Counted from the stretch's first letter, positions 52,150 through 64,000 are shown. The stretch: DNA of 64,000 nt from Ceratopteris richardii (GCA_020310875.1 CM035435.1:69350955-69414954); one strand, 5' to 3'. The notes: generated by a model not told the origin, from the letters alone. Translations and numbers: made by a program.

Positions 52150-53600
52150 AATATTTGCTGCTTCAATGTGTAGACTAGGACTAGGTCGCCTGCTTTCAAG
52201 CCTTTATCCTTGACGTGTGCATCGAAAAATACCTTTTGCCTCTTCTTGGCTGCATAAATTCCTGCTGCAGCCCTCAATCGTGTTTCACCTAATCGTTCAA
52301 GATCGAAGACTCTAGAGGACAACTCGTGGCCTGTCCAGTCATGCTCTTGTGCTACTTTCAACGTAGGTATCAAAAAGTCTAGTGGTAGCACTGCATTTTG
52401 GCCGAACACCATCTGAAAGGGCGTGGCTTGGAGTACCGTTTTATAGGCTACTCGGTATGCCCAAACAGCATGGTGTAGCTGTTTGTCCGAATCAGAGCGT
52501 TTATTGTTCACTAGTTTAGTCAGCACATTGCATAAGATCTTATTAGTGCTCTCCGCCTGGCCATTCGCTTGTGGATAATAGGGGGCCGATTTCTTATGTA
52601 TCACCAAGAATCCTTGGAGAAGGTTTTCAATGACTTCATTCAAGAAGTGTGTGCCTCTATCACTCACCAACTCTATTGGCAATCCGTACCTCGTGAATAC
52701 ATTTTCAAATAAGAACTTTGCTGTTGTTTGATTCATTTTTTGTAGTAGCTTTCACTTCTACCCACTTGGTTAGATAGTTTGTGGCCACGATGATATACTC
52801 AGCATGTGAACCCTTAGCTGGGGGATTAATAGGACCAACAAAGTCTATTCCCCATTTAGAGAACGCACGTCCGCCCATCATAGGCTTCAGTGGCATCTCA
52901 TCCTTGCGTATAGGGTACTGAGTTCTCTGACAAACATCACACCGTTTCACATAGGTATGTGCATCCATGTGAAGGGTTGGCCACCAAAAGCCCGCAAATA
53001 GTATTGCCTTGATTACCCGATCTGGTCCAAAGTGTCCCCCTGCTACACCTTGGTGAGCAGTATCCAAGATTTTGAGATATTCACTCTCATGGACACATAG
53101 TCTCAGGTAACCATCTTTACCACGCTTGTATAGATTATCACCAATGAGTGAATAATCCTAGGCTTCTTGTTCTAAACTCCTTTGCCTAGCCAGAGTCATG
53201 TCTGGAGGGAATGTTTTCGTCCTTAAGAAGGATACTAGAGGTTCACTCCAATCTGGCACTATGGACACTTGACAAAGAGTGGCATGTTCCACAGGTGGTT
53301 TAGTGCAGCAGATTGGGCATTCCTTGCACAACTTTTGGACATCAGCCTCCATAGTCGGCCAATGCACTCCGAGTCTCCTTAGTGTCTGTAAGGTTCGTTG
53401 CTTTGAGTAGTGTTGCTCTAATGCACCTACATGTGCTAAATGCAACCATTTAGTGTACTCGTCCTCTTCTACACAACAAGCCAAGATCCCTTGATCTGTC
53501 TGTTTGTACATGCTTCCTGCCATGATATGGTACTTCTGGGCTTTTACTACCTCTCTACCTTGAGTGGTCGTTAGGCCCGTATGTCAATACTGGCACTAAT
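52150..53600 (-). pseudogene. Tandem zinc modules and integrase of element E
   Basis: Two HHCC modules are readable (AHVGALEQHY ... CKECPICC near 53300-53450 and AHQGVAGGH ... CDVCQRTQ near 52930-53067), then WGIDFVGPI, VSDRGTHFLNE, QANGQAEST and PFQMVFGQNAVLPLDF. This repeats the pair seen in A and F. Confidence 0.8.
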
Positions 53601-55080
53601 GGCTTAGCCCACTGAGGTATTACTTCCAAATTAAACAAGTAAGCATCAGGAAGATCATCTGATACTCCTTGTGGGGCTTCTCCAGATGTGAGCCTAGAGA
53701 GATGATCTACTCTCAAATGAGTCTTGCCTTTTCTCACCACTACCTCAAAGTCATATTCCATTAGTAAGAGGAACCATCTCACCAATCTACCTGTGTTGCA
53801 TGGCTTGTTTACCAAGTATAGTAGAGCTTGATGATCAGTAAAAAATTTAAACTTATTTGCAAGCAAATAACTAAACTTTTTAACCGCATACACCATGCCC
53901 AACCCCTCTCGTTCGGTAGTGGTATAGTTTTGCTCAGCTGCATTCAACTATCTACTCGCATAGGCAATTGGAAGATCCATATTACCTTCACCAGTAGGTT
54001 GTGTAAGCACACATCCAATGGCATAATTGGATGCATCCACATGAGCATGGAAAGGCTTATTCCAATCTGGTGTGGTTAAGATTGGTGCTGAACATAATCG
54101 CCGTTTAAGCTCATTGAAGGAATTCTCACATTCCTCAGTCCACTCAAAGTTTGTCAGAAGTCCGTGCAGAGGCTTTGCAATGATGGCATACATGTGAATG
54201 AAACGTCGGTAATAACCACAATGCCCCATGAAAGCTTGCACTTCCTTGACATTCTTTGGCCTAGGTAGTTCTGCAATAGCCCTCACCTTCTCTTCGTCAG
54301 TGGAGATGCCGTTCTTTGACACTATGTGTCCTAAAATCTTGCCTTGCATGACCATGAAAACACATTTTTCTGGGTTCAAGCAGACTTGATATTCTCTGCA
54401 TTTGTCAAAAATTTGTCTGAGTTCAGGAATATGGGTTTGTCTAATGTTGGAATGAGCACAAAGATCATCAACATAGACTTCTAAGTTCTTCCTCAAGAAC
54501 TCCTTAAATACATGGCACATCAGCCTTTGCAAGGTTGCGGGAGCATTGGTAAGCCCGAATGGCATTACCCTAAAAGCGAATATACCCCACTCTGTGGCAA
54601 AAGCCGTTTTATGCTGATCTTCTGGTGCAATGGCCACCTGATCGTAGCCAGAGAACCCATCTAGGAAGCTGTACACTTCCTTGCTTGCCACCCTTTCTAA
54701 TAGATGCTCAGTGATAGGAAGCGGGTAATTATCCCTGATCGTGGCTGCGTTAACCTTCTTCAAGTTAATGCATACTCGTAATTTGCCGTTCTTCTTGGGC
54801 ACCACTACAATGGGGGATACCCATTCAGTGTGCTCAATTTCATAGATAAATCCAGCTTCGACCAAGCGGTCTATCTCTTCTTTGATCTTGGCAGCATAGT
54901 TATCATTGTATGTGTATGGCTTTTGTTTTGAGGGTCTGGCCTCTGTGGTCATGGGAATCGTATGTGAGCATATGTCCGGGTCCACTCCTTTCAAATCCTT
55001 GTAACTCCAAGCGAATACATCTCTATATTCTCTTAGCAAGACTATCAGCTCATGCTCTTCTTCCTCAGTGAGGTCATGTC
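53600..55080 (-). pseudogene. RT and RNase H of element E
   Basis: RT blocks EWVSPIVVVPKKNGK, CINLKKVNAATIRDNYPLP, VMPFGLTNAPAT and YVDDLCAHS (near 54463-54475) are followed by the connection region YYRRFIHMYAIIAKPL and RNase H (HVDASNYAIGCVL, TDHQALLYL, ADHLSRL-like end). Very close to A in sequence and order. Confidence 0.85.
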
Positions 55081-55899
55081 CTATGTAAGTGCACCTCTCT
55101 TCTCCTTCCTCTATGGCTACCACTATTTTCTTGGTGGTTTCTTTGTTATCATAGGCCTCTCCCGATTGCGCCTCTCGTTTAGGCATTCTAATCATGACTC
55201 TCCTGTCATCTATCTCATACTTCTTAAAATTTTCCGGGACCTCAAACAAAGATTCTTCCTCTTCTAGTGTGACTTCTCTCTTCTTTCTTTCCTTTCCTTC
55301 TTCCTTAGGGGTTACATGTGTGGCTAGCCTTACATCCTTTGTAAGCTCTCCGTGCTTTTGGGGTTGAAATTCTACTTCATAGAAGTATTCTTCATCTGAT
55401 GCAAAAGGTGAGTCCATAATGATTGACTCTAGATCGGAGTCACTCGCATCCTCAAATGCATCAGGGCTAGGTTCACATTCTTCTAAAACTGCCTCTCCCA
55501 TGATCGGCTCTATGGAGAAAACTGAAATGTCATAGCCATCCTCATCACAATGAGATGTCCATTGTTCTTCATTGATGGCTACATCCATGGTTGCTAGAAT
55601 TTCTGCCCAGCCGTGAGGTTCGAATTCTTCGTCTGGAAAAACTACAGGTGCATAGGCTGGGTCTTGGATTGATCTATGGGTTTCTTTTGCACCTATCTCC
55701 CTGGCTTTTTCTCTCTTCTCTTCTTCTACTGCTACCTTACACATCCATAAGTGAGTGTCTTCATGCATCCATGAGGATCCTGATCCTAGGGAATGCACCG
55801 ATTCCGTATCATCTTTGGCTCTATGGATGGGGTTCCATTGGATAGGAGGGACATCTCTATGAGAGTAATCCTTGAGATTGACTTTGGTTGTAACACCTA

Positions 55900-56260
55900 A
55901 GTGTTGCAGATACAAGGAATTGGTTCCCCAATCCTGTACCACTTGCAACTGTCGCATAAATGGTCTTCCCAAAATCATCTCATAGGCTTGATTTTTGCTA
56001 AAGTCACAGATAGCAAATGTGTGCTCAAACTCTACACCACAAGTAGTGAGAGTTATCCCCTCTAGTAGTCCTAAGGGCCTTTCTATGTGCCCGTCAGCCA
56101 TCTGCAATTTCATTCTCGTTGGCCTGAGAGCTGGCTTGCCCCATCGTTTCCATAAGGAAGTGGTAACAATTGCAACTCCTGCACCTGAGCCCAAGATGGC
56201 CTTGGTTGTGTATCCCTGATGAGTGATGGGGAGATATGTGTTTCCCTCTTCGCCCTCACT
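55900..56260 (-). pseudogene. First retropepsin region of element E
   Basis: Canonical-position protease region between gag and RT, with the TTKAIL strand, MADGHIERPLGLLEG flap and MILGRPFMRQLQ end. Closest to the protease of A and to G. Confidence 0.7.
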
Positions 56261-56549
56261 CATGTCTCCTATCTTGTCTAAGGGTATTTCTAGCACTGTT
56301 CTCTGGGATCCTACCTGGGAACGAGGTTTTGCTATCTCGGGCACTTGATTGGCTACATGTTTCCACACTTCTGGTCTAACCTTAAGCAGCTCTTCTAAGG
56401 TGAGGTTGCACTGCACTTTAGTGTTTTTCACTTCCTCTGTGTTCCTAGGTATGACTGAATCTTCATTTCGTACCATGACCATGGGTGCTCTCATACAAGT
56501 GGACTTTGCTTCCCATGGGCCTGTGAAATGGGGTAGTTCCTGTAAAGAA

Positions 56550-59500
56550 TTAGACTCGAAGTCTAATCTTTCTTGAGATTGGGCACTCTCCTGCTCTCCA
56601 TAAATGGAAGGAAGGTCTTGTGGCAATTGATCGTGTGTCATCCACCAGTTCAATGGGAGGAGGAACTTGACTCTCTTTAGCCCATTTCTCTTCTTGAATC
56701 TCTCGCAAGAATTCTGGTGTGTATTGATTCATAGAAGAAGAGGTGTCTAGTTCAGTGGAGTTAGGCACATAAGTTTCCTTGGGAGGAATGCTTATTCTAT
56801 CACTTGCCCTCTCCTTAGCTTGGGAGGTGGCTCCTTTTCCAGACTTTGCAAATAACCCCTCCAATCTATCCAATAGACCATCAAAGTGCAATGGTGTTCT
56901 GATGGGGTTAGAGCCATGGAACAAACGACTGGCTTCAAACATGGCTTGCGCCAATTCGACCATTTTAGCACAAAGCTTTGTTCGCTCTATCTCTAGATCG
57001 GCTCTAGGGTAACATTTCTCAAGATCTGTTACATTGGGCCCTTCTTGAATTCTGGCTTGATATGCTTTAAGCATCATGTCTAGATCTTCAGGAGTGGGAT
57101 CGGCTAAGACTGATCCTACTCGAGGTGGTGGTTGGGTTACGTGTGGTGGATTGGTGGGTGGAGAAATGGAGGGTGAAGGGGATGGTAGTGGCGTGGATGT
57201 GTGAGAGTGCGTTTGAGATGTGATTTCTATGATTTTGGTTTTGGTTTCTCGTAGGCTTTCCTCAAGTTCGCTCATCTTTCTTGCCCATTGCCTTTTCATA
57301 CGTTCACGGCTATCTCTCCAAGCTCTTGTCCTCTTCTTATTCTGGCTCTCAGTCTCACTAACCTCCGCATTCTTTTCCTGGCTTGAGTCTTGGTTTTGCT
57401 TAAGTGTCTAGGCTCTCGTGATGACTTGCACTGGGGCTGTGGAAGTCACACTTCCTGTGGAGTCTACCACTAAGCCAATCACATTGATAGGAGTGATTTT
57501 TGGCATATTATTAGGATTCTTTGGGCAGTCTCGTAAGAGATGCTCCTTTCCACACTCCTGGCAATAGCCCTGGATTGTCACTGACTGGGGTTGTGTAGGT
57601 GGAGGCAAGGGACAATCACGAATGAGATGATCTCCCTGACATTTGTAGCATGGCCTTCTAGGAAATGGAGGTCTTACCTGCCTAGGTTGAGGTCTAGGGT
57701 TGGGGTTCGTGTACATGACATTCGCATACTCTATCTCCCAAATAGGTTCACTCGGTTCCTCATTGTAGTAAGACTCACCATGTTCAGGAGACTGCATGTA
57801 GTAAGCCTGGGGACTATCAACATGTGTAGAATCAAAGCTATGGTCATTGGGATCATTTTCTGAGATTAATGGTGTTACTGGGACTATCGCTCTATTCAGG
57901 TTTTCTTCTGCAGCAGCATACTTGACCGGAATCACATTAGTAGGAGCAGGTGGTTGCTGTGCTAGCACTGGCTGGGGTCTCAGTTGGGCCTGATATTGCG
58001 GTTGGTAATTTTGCTAAGGCCTAATATACTGTTGTGGTGAATATTGACTCTGGTATCTGCCTTGTTGAGGGTATGGCTGAGGGTAGGTTTGCCTAACCGC
58101 TTGCTTATTGTATGGGCAGTCCTGTGCTGAGTGATTTGTGTACCTTCGCTCTATGGTGCAATATTGGTTGCTAGGATTCACTTGGGGTTGAGCCGTGATG
58201 GGACATGCGTTTGCCATATGGTCACCACCGCAAGTATAGCACCTCTTTAGTGGGGCAAATCTAGGAATTTGTTTACTAGAGACACCTAGTTTTTGAGCTA
58301 CTTTTTCCGCAAGTTCCTCAATTGATGTGGATTGTGAGGAACAGAGGCTAGATGTACTATCTGAATCTTTGTAGATTTTGGATAGCTCTAACTCCTCCCC
58401 TAGGTTATCCTCAATATCGATGCACATGCGTACACATTCTTCTATAGTCCGAGGGTCCTTCAAGTACACATATGATCTCAATTTGGTACTTAGCAATCCA
58501 CCCAAGAATAAAGCCACTTGCTTAGCGGCCGTGGGTAACTCAGGACCAGGACATCGCTCAAGATATTGCCTAAATCTTCTTCCTGCAAGTCTCACAGTCT
58601 CTTGCGGGGTCTGCTTGAAGCTGTATATCAATGAGGAAGTATTATGCCTTATGCCACTTTTAGAGAATTCGATAATGAATGCCTCTAAAAGTTGATCTAT
58701 GCTTCTAAACTGCCTCTCGTTTAGTGGCTGAAACCATGTCAGGGCAGTGTTCCTAAGGGTTAAACCAAAGGCATTGTACTACGTGAACAGGTCTTCAACT
58801 TGTTCAGCTCTCAAGACTTTCTTAAACTCAGCTACATGATCGTAGGGGTCTCCAGTGCCATCGAAGTAGTTTTTCATGGACTTAACTAGCTGGGTTGGTC
58901 TCAAGGTCCTCGTGTGCTCTCTCGGTCTTGGTAGAGGGAAATCATCGGCATTTCTTCGGTTCCCTGGGGCTCTATGTCCCTCAGGTTCCCCTCTATTCGT
59001 TTCCATTCTCGTTCTTTCTCTTCCCCAAGAGTTGGCAAAGCTTACCTCAGGTCTCTCTCGACTCCTTTCTCTTTGAGTCCCCTGAGCTTGAGATGTTCCA
59101 GCTCCTTGGCGACCAAAGGACACATTCGATCTTGGTTGGGGGAAAATAAATTCTCCTTTCCAAGTGTAAGCATGCCTATCATTTTTTCTAACCCCAAAGA
59201 TCCTCTCTGAAGAGTGATCTAAGTAGGTCACTCTTCCTGGAATATCAGGATCTTTGAACTCATATATCATGATTGTTCCTACCTCACTCGGCTGACTAGG
59301 TCTATATCTCCAAAAGGCTTCATCCGTCTCTCGGTTCAAGAGGAGATCTATGCTCTTATTATCTTGGGGAATCCACTCTGGTGTGATAATCCTCGTGAGA
59401 ATAGATTTGCCTCGGGGGGTTCTAGGTTCTTCGCCCATGTTTCCTTGCTCTAGGTCACCTAAGTCCGTTTCCAGGACCACATTCCCAAATTCATCTGTCC

Positions 59501-59951
59501 TATCGGGATGACTGGTGACTACATATATTGTCCCTTCCTTGTCCAAGTATGCTCCATTTTCAAACTTGACAGCTGGGCGCTCTAGTCCAATGGATTGGTC
59601 AGGGTTTTTAATCTGGACCACCGCTCTTCCTAGGCCGTCCTCATAGATGCTAGCACCTAATCGGTTGGTCCTAAGGTACTCGAGTTGCATCTTGTAAGGG
59701 CCTTCCACCCTATGTAAATATGGCACCCCAGAACTTCCTGTAGGTCTCTCCATACCGTGGGACATCTCAGACTCGCTAGTCTCAGAACTAGGGTAATACG
59801 AATGATGGCTCCACTGCTGGGCCCAAGACCTCGCAGTATGATTGACACTAGCCTCTGAAGTTCTAAGACTTTGTCTGTCTCTCCCTAGGTGTCTACCTGA
59901 CCTAAGGTTCATATGCCCTTTGTATGTTGCTGATTCTTTGGTACCAGTCAC
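56550..59951 (-). pseudogene. gag region of element E
   Basis: It opens with GHMNLRSGRHLGRDRQSLR. The capsid-like part has YFDGTGDPYDHVAEFKKVL and RLAGRRFRQYLERCPGP. Knuckles of short spacing follow (CYTCGGDHMANAC, CYKCQGDHLIRDC, CQECGKEHLLRDC), separated by Tyr/Gln/Pro linkers. A Pro/Ser-rich stretch and helical segment (EIERTKLCAKMVELAQAMFE) precede the protease. Several breaks. Confidence 0.8.
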
Positions 59952-60556
59952 TTGTTCCTTTTAAGTTCCTTTGGATGTGTTTTCTTGTTTTTTAATTAAG
60001 CGTCATCAGGAGCACTTTCGTGGGTCGTACTTGATGTTCTGCGTCCGCTTAGTTTAAGTTCTTTTCCTTTAAGTTATCCCTTGACTACAATTTAGCCTAC
60101 CCTTGCACTTGAGAAATTAAGGGCTCTTCAAACTTGAGTGTTCCTATCGTACCCCTAGTCAATCAGAACAACTACTCGCACTTAGCCTATGCTAAGAATA
60201 GACTGAGGAGGGTAAGTGATGTTCCAACCTCAAGTCGCTCCTCCTGGCGATGCTGGTCTACCCAGGAAGCACGTTCCCAAGCTTGTTCGCCTTGGCACTT
60301 ACTTTGCTTTCTCCAAGAGCTCTCGATGATCCTGTAAGAATCCCAAGTTTAGCTTCAATTTGATCCTTCAATTGACAGACAATTTATTTCAGACACTTTT
60401 TTAATGATCCTTGTTTCCCCTTTTGTATTGCTAAAAATTTCCTCTAGAGCTCCCTTGGTGTTCCTACCCCTCAGTGTGTCAACTTCCAAATATCCTATCT
60501 GAAAATCAACGCATTATTCTTATAAAAAATAGTTGAGGGCGTGTAGTATATGCCAT

Positions 60557-60622
60557 GAGCTTTCCGACAAGCCCTAGAGCTCAAAAAATGGATTTCGTAT
60601 GAAAAAGTTATGACCGTTCAGG
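60557..60622 (-). promoter_or_regulatory. Conserved leader block, element E copy
   Basis: On the minus strand CATAACTTTTTCATAC and TCCATTTTTTGAGCTCTA, as in A (21838-21900) and D (34550-34610). Similarity with D continues for about 100 bases towards gag. Confidence 0.5.
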
Positions 60623-60780
60623 GTTTAGGGGGTTAAACAGACAAACAGAACCTTTCAGGAGTTTTAATGCATTTTTCTAAGGCCTTTGCAAGTGTGTGAG
60701 TATTTGAGAGTGCAAACATGCCCAAAATTTAGCCTAAATTTCCAAAAAATTTACCCCTTAATTTTTGCCGAAAATGTCTA

Positions 60781-61476
60781 TCTATCGCGATAGATGGTGT
60801 CTGTCGCGATAGAGTGGTCTGTCGCGATAGACGGTGTCTGTCGCGATAGAGTGGTCTGTCGCGATAGACGGTGTCTGTCGCGATAGATGGGTCTATCGTG
60901 ATAGACGGTGTCTGTCGCGATAGATGGTGTCTGTCGCGATAGATGGGTATGTCGCAATAGACGGTGTCTGTCGCGATAGAGTGGTCTGTCGTGATAGATG
61001 GTGTCTGTCGCGATAGATGGTGTCTATCGCGATAGAGTGGTCTGTCGCGATAGACGGTGTCTGTCGCGATAGACGGTGTCTGTCGCGATAGACGGTGTCT
61101 GTTGCGATAGAGTGGTCTGTCGCGATAGACGGTGTCTGTCGTGATAGACGGGTCTGTCGCGATAGACGGGGTCTATCGTGGGTCTCTGTCTGTCACGATA
61201 GACGGGGTCTATCGTGGGTCTCTGCCTGTCGCGATAGACGGTGTTTGTCGTCTGTCGTGATTTGGTCTGTTGCGATAGACGGTGTCTGTCGCGATAGACG
61301 GGTCTATCGCGATAGACGGGGTCTATCATGGGTCTCTGTCTGTCACGATAGACGGGTGTCCGTCGAGATAGACGGTGTCTGTCGTCTGTCGTGATTTGGT
61401 CTATCGCGATAGATGGTGTCTGTCGCGATAGATGGTGTCTGTCGCGATAGATGGTGTCTGTCGCGATAGACTGAAA
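60781..61476 (-). repeat. Tandem array of GTCGCGATAGACG-type units in the leader of element E
   Basis: Roughly 35-40 units of about 16-20 bases share CTGTCGCGATAGACGGTGT or CTATCGCGATAGA, with TCGCGA as the palindromic core; several units are longer inverted repeats (CTATCGCGATAG). This is the most regular of the four leader arrays. Overlapping open frames on both strands here are repeat artefacts. Confidence 0.95.
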
Positions 61477-61947
61477 AAACGCAAATTTTTGAGAAACTTC
61501 TAGTGATTTGGAGTGCTCTAATGGTGTAGGTTACCATGCCAAACACGCATTCAGAAAATATTAAGTTTTTTTGTCTGTCGCGACAGACAGAGGTCGTCGT
61601 CCCGGGACCTGTGCAGAGTCTGTCGTACCTGCGCACACTGCTGGAGAAGGTGGTACAGCTAGTTCCTGCAACAAAAGCTCAAAAACACACCAAAAACAGA
61701 TAGCATGCAAGCTCTCTCTTGCTCTCTCTCACAATGAAATGAGGGAAATGAGGTGGGGAGTGTAATATGACCAAAAAACTGAAATTTTTTTGTGGAGATG
61801 GAGATGGAGGTGGGAGATGGTGGGGATGATGATGGTGATGCAAAAGTAAGGAAAAAATGAAGAAAAATAAAGAAAAGGAAGGATATTACCTATAACTCCA
61901 ATGTCTCAACTCGACGTCTTACCATCACACGCTCGTCCTCGAAGCTC

Positions 61948-61967
61948 TCTCCCCGGAAACGGCGCCA
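61948..61967 (-). promoter_or_regulatory. Primer binding site of element E (Asp-tRNA type)
   Basis: The minus strand reads TGGCGCCGTTTCCGGGGAGA, complementing the 3' end of plant Asp-tRNA with about one mismatch over its first 18 bases. The spacer to the LTR again forms CCAAATTTGG (61965-61974). Confidence 0.85.
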
Positions 61968-61974
61968 AATTTGG

Positions 61975-62586
61975 TGTCACTCTAGCACAATGGTGAGTAC
62001 CAACGTGAGAAGATTCACCTCATAATTGTCAATCCGTGGAGACGTGAGGACTAGTATGAAGACTATGAGCAAGTGAAGGCACAAGTGTGTGAGTGAGAAG
62101 CACACAAGCATGCACACACATACACACACACACGCACACAAGGCAAGAACAAGGAGAGGAACAATGGAGTTCTTTGCATTAGTCAAAAAAGTCTCTTACA
62201 TAAACTCAATCCACAAACAATCTAGCCTCAGAAATGAGCTCTCTAGCTCTTTTTATAGTTTTCTCACTAGCTTTGGCCTTGTCCAGACCTAGTGTCCGGC
62301 CTAGTTAAAAATTAGGTTCTAGAGCCTATTTGAGGGCTCAAATGAAGTCTAAAAATTATGAAAATTGATATGTAGCTAATTCTAATACTCCTCGAGCTCG
62401 AGGACTCCTCGGCTTGAACAAAATGGAGTCCATTCTACCAAAAATGGAATTTACAATGTTTGTGTAGTGATTAAAATCACTTGAGTTGTGAATGGTCCTT
62501 GGAAAAAATGATTAGGCCTTGTTGCCGTATTATGCATGACTGCTCTATCGTACCTGTATGCTCTTCATATGACCTGTATGCCAACA
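61975..62586 (-). repeat. 5' LTR of element E
   Basis: About 612 bp, TGTCACTCTAG ... ATGCCAACA on the plus strand. Shared blocks: AGTGAT/ATCACT hairpin (near 62466-62482), GAGGACTCCTCGG motif (near 62393-62413) and the TATAAAAAGAGCTAG block (near 62243). The outer end abuts the G protease region. Confidence 0.85.
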
Positions 62587-64000
62587 CAAGCCTTAGGGTC
62601 TTTTTATGTGACCATCAGCCATCTACAATTTCATTCTCCTTGGCCTAAGTGCTGGCTTGCCCCAACGCTTCCATAGGGAAGTGGTAGCAATTGCAACTCT
62701 TGCACCTGAGTCCAGAATTGCCTTGGTTGTGTATCCTTGATGGGTGATGGGAAGATAGGTGTTTCCTTCTTCTCCTTCGCTCATGTCTCCTATCCTGTCC
62801 AAAGGTATCTCTAGCATTGTTCTATGGGAATCTACCTGAGAACGCGGTTTAGCTACCTCTGGCACTTGATTGGCTACATGTTTCCACAGTTCTGGCCTAA
62901 CCTTGAGTAACTCTTCTAAAGTGATATTGCACTGCACTTTAGTAGTCTTTACTACCTCCGCATTCCTAGGTATGACTGAGTCTTCGTTTCGTACCATGAC
63001 CGTGGGTGTCCTCATGCAAGTAGACTTTGCTTCCCAAGGGCCTGTGAAGTGGGGTAATTCATGTAAAGAATTATACTCAAAGTCTAATCTCTCTTGAGAT
63101 TGGGTGATCTCCTGCTCTCCATAAATGGATGGAATGTCTTGTGGGAACTGATCATGCGTGTCCTCCACAAGTTCAATGGGAGGAGGGACTTCACTCTCTT
63201 TTGCCCATTTCTATTCTTGAATCTCTCGTAGGAATTCGGGTGAGTACCGATTCATAGAAGAAGATGTGTCTTGCTCTGTGGAGTTAGGCACATAAGCTTC
63301 TTGGGCGGGAAGGTTTAGCCTTTCACTTGGCTTGTCCTTATTTTGAGAGGCGGGTTCCTTTTCTGATTGTGCAATTAGCCTCTCCAATCTTTCTAGGAGT
63401 CCATCAAAGTGCAATTGCGTCTTCATTGAACTAGAGAAGTTAAAGAGGCGACTGGCTTCAAACATGGTTTGAGCCAATTCCACCATCTTAGCACAAATTT
63501 TAGTTCGTTCAAGCTCTAGTTCGGCTCTAGGGTAACACTTTTCATGATCGGTTACATTTGGTCCTTCTTGGATTCTGGCCTGATATGCTTTAAGCATCAT
63601 ATTTAGGTCCTCGGGAGTGGGATCTGATAATACTGATCCTACTCTAAGGGGTGGTGGGATTGTGTGAGGCGGGTTGGAAGGTGGTGGATTGGATGGAGAT
63701 GGGAATGGTGGTGGTGGGGTAGTGTGAGAGGGAGTTTGAGATGTAAGTTCAATTATTCTGGCATTCGTTTCTCTTAGGCTTTCCTCAAGTTCACTCATCT
63801 TCTTTGCCCATTGCCTTTTCATTCTTTCTCGACTATCCTTCCAAGCTCTGGTCCTTTTCTTCGTCATGCTCTCAGTCTCACTAGCCTCAAAATTCTTTTC
63901 CTGGCCTAAGCCCTGGTTTTTCTGCAAAGCTTGGGCTCTAGTGACCACTTGTACCAATGCAGTGGAAGTGACACTTCCTGTAGAGTCTAGTACTAACCCA
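62587..64000 (-). mobile_element. Element G: gag-protease piece, probably the upstream part of F
   Basis: The minus strand encodes a gag C-terminal region (RERMKRQWAKKMSELEESLR, a Pro-rich stretch, RTKICAKMVELAQTMFEASR) and the first retropepsin start (TTKAILDSGARVAIATT, LWKRWGKPALRP). It is very close to E gag-protease but is a separate copy, cut by the E LTR within the protease. It runs off the right edge. Few breaks in the visible part. Confidence 0.8.

Larger units (their letters stand above)
43631..52150 (-). mobile_element. Element F: Ty3/gypsy-superfamily element, downstream part
   Basis: From its right end it holds the end of RT, RNase H, tandem zinc modules, integrase, second retropepsin-like domain, IWVPK tail, extra ORF, polypurine tract and 3' LTR. 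It is the same superfamily as A, with RNase H and integrase very close to those of E. Its LTR is closer to D than to E, so F and E are separate elements. Its upstream part is probably G (62587-64000), separated by E. It contains an unidentified insert at 45806-46575. It is broken, with about ten breaks. Confidence 0.8.
59952..61947 (-). other. 5' leader of element E
   Basis: About 2.0 kb between primer site and gag, with the conserved block (60557-60622) and the repeat array (60781-61476). One further unit-like TCTGTCGCGACAGACAGA, a palindrome, is at 61571-61590. No coding signal. Confidence 0.7.
52150..62586 (-). mobile_element. Element E: Ty3/gypsy-superfamily element, upstream part
   Basis: From its right end it holds a 5' LTR (61975-62586), Asp-tRNA-type primer site, leader with a repeat array, gag, first retropepsin, RT, RNase H, two zinc modules and integrase, ending near 52150, where F sequence begins. 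No 3' LTR, second protease-like domain or extra ORF of its own was found. The flanking sequence CAAGC at 62587-62591 is the expected place for a target duplication, whose partner is absent. It is broken, with roughly six to eight breaks. Confidence 0.85.

Noticed and set aside
60781-61476. Possible CRISPR array
   Set aside because: Units are 16-20 bases with no unique spacers, in a plant retroelement leader with no cas genes. It is a tandem repeat.
1-64000. Host genes, tRNA or rRNA genes
   Set aside because: Every long frame with recognisable motifs belongs to a retroelement. The tRNA-like matches are primer sites of at most 20 bases, not tRNA genes.

Overview
The window is plant nuclear DNA made almost wholly of nested LTR retrotransposons. 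I find no host protein gene, rRNA, tRNA gene or CRISPR array. The evidence for a land plant is several related non-chromovirus Ty3/gypsy elements with Asp-tRNA-type primer sites (the Athila/Tat side of the Ty3 tree), one Ty1/copia element primed by initiator Met-tRNA, and deep nesting as in large plant genomes. The species cannot be told from the sequence.

Layout. (1) Positions 1-435 and about 30520-31298 are two pieces of the gag region of an old gypsy element, C. (2) Element B (436-30519, minus strand, 0.89-kb LTRs about 6% apart by eye, target duplication CCAAC) sits inside C. (3) Element A (6488-23683, minus strand, 17.2 kb, 641-bp LTRs about 1% apart, target duplication GTGCC) sits inside B and is the youngest and most complete element. 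(4) 31299-32648 holds an LTR-like block and a short LTR fragment. (5) Element D (32649-43630, plus strand) carries a truncated copia element, H (about 38215-42254). (6) Element F (43631 to about 52150, minus) and element E (about 52150-62586, minus) meet in the middle, neither complete. The gag/protease piece G (62587-64000) is probably the upstream part of F, with E inserted into it.

A, B, D, E, F and G belong to one superfamily with unusual architecture. Read 5' to 3', the fullest copy, A, has: LTR, Asp-tRNA primer site, a long leader with a short-period tandem array built on a TCGCGA-like core, gag with several short zinc knuckles, a first retropepsin, RT, RNase H, two tandem integrase-type HHCC zinc modules, the DD35E integrase core, a second retropepsin-like domain, a tail with repeated IWVPK-like motifs, a very large extra ORF (1497 codons in A), polypurine tract and LTR. 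The extra ORF runs through the polypurine tract into the LTR, and a related arginine/aspartate-rich peptide is encoded there in A, B, D and F. I do not recognise the extra ORF product; it has a long coiled coil and proline-rich linkers and no evident membrane segment.

The most unusual points are the repeat arrays in four leaders, the paired zinc modules, the paired protease-like domains, and the giant extra ORF overlapping the polypurine tract. All elements are described as fossils; coordinates of parts within broken copies are approximate.
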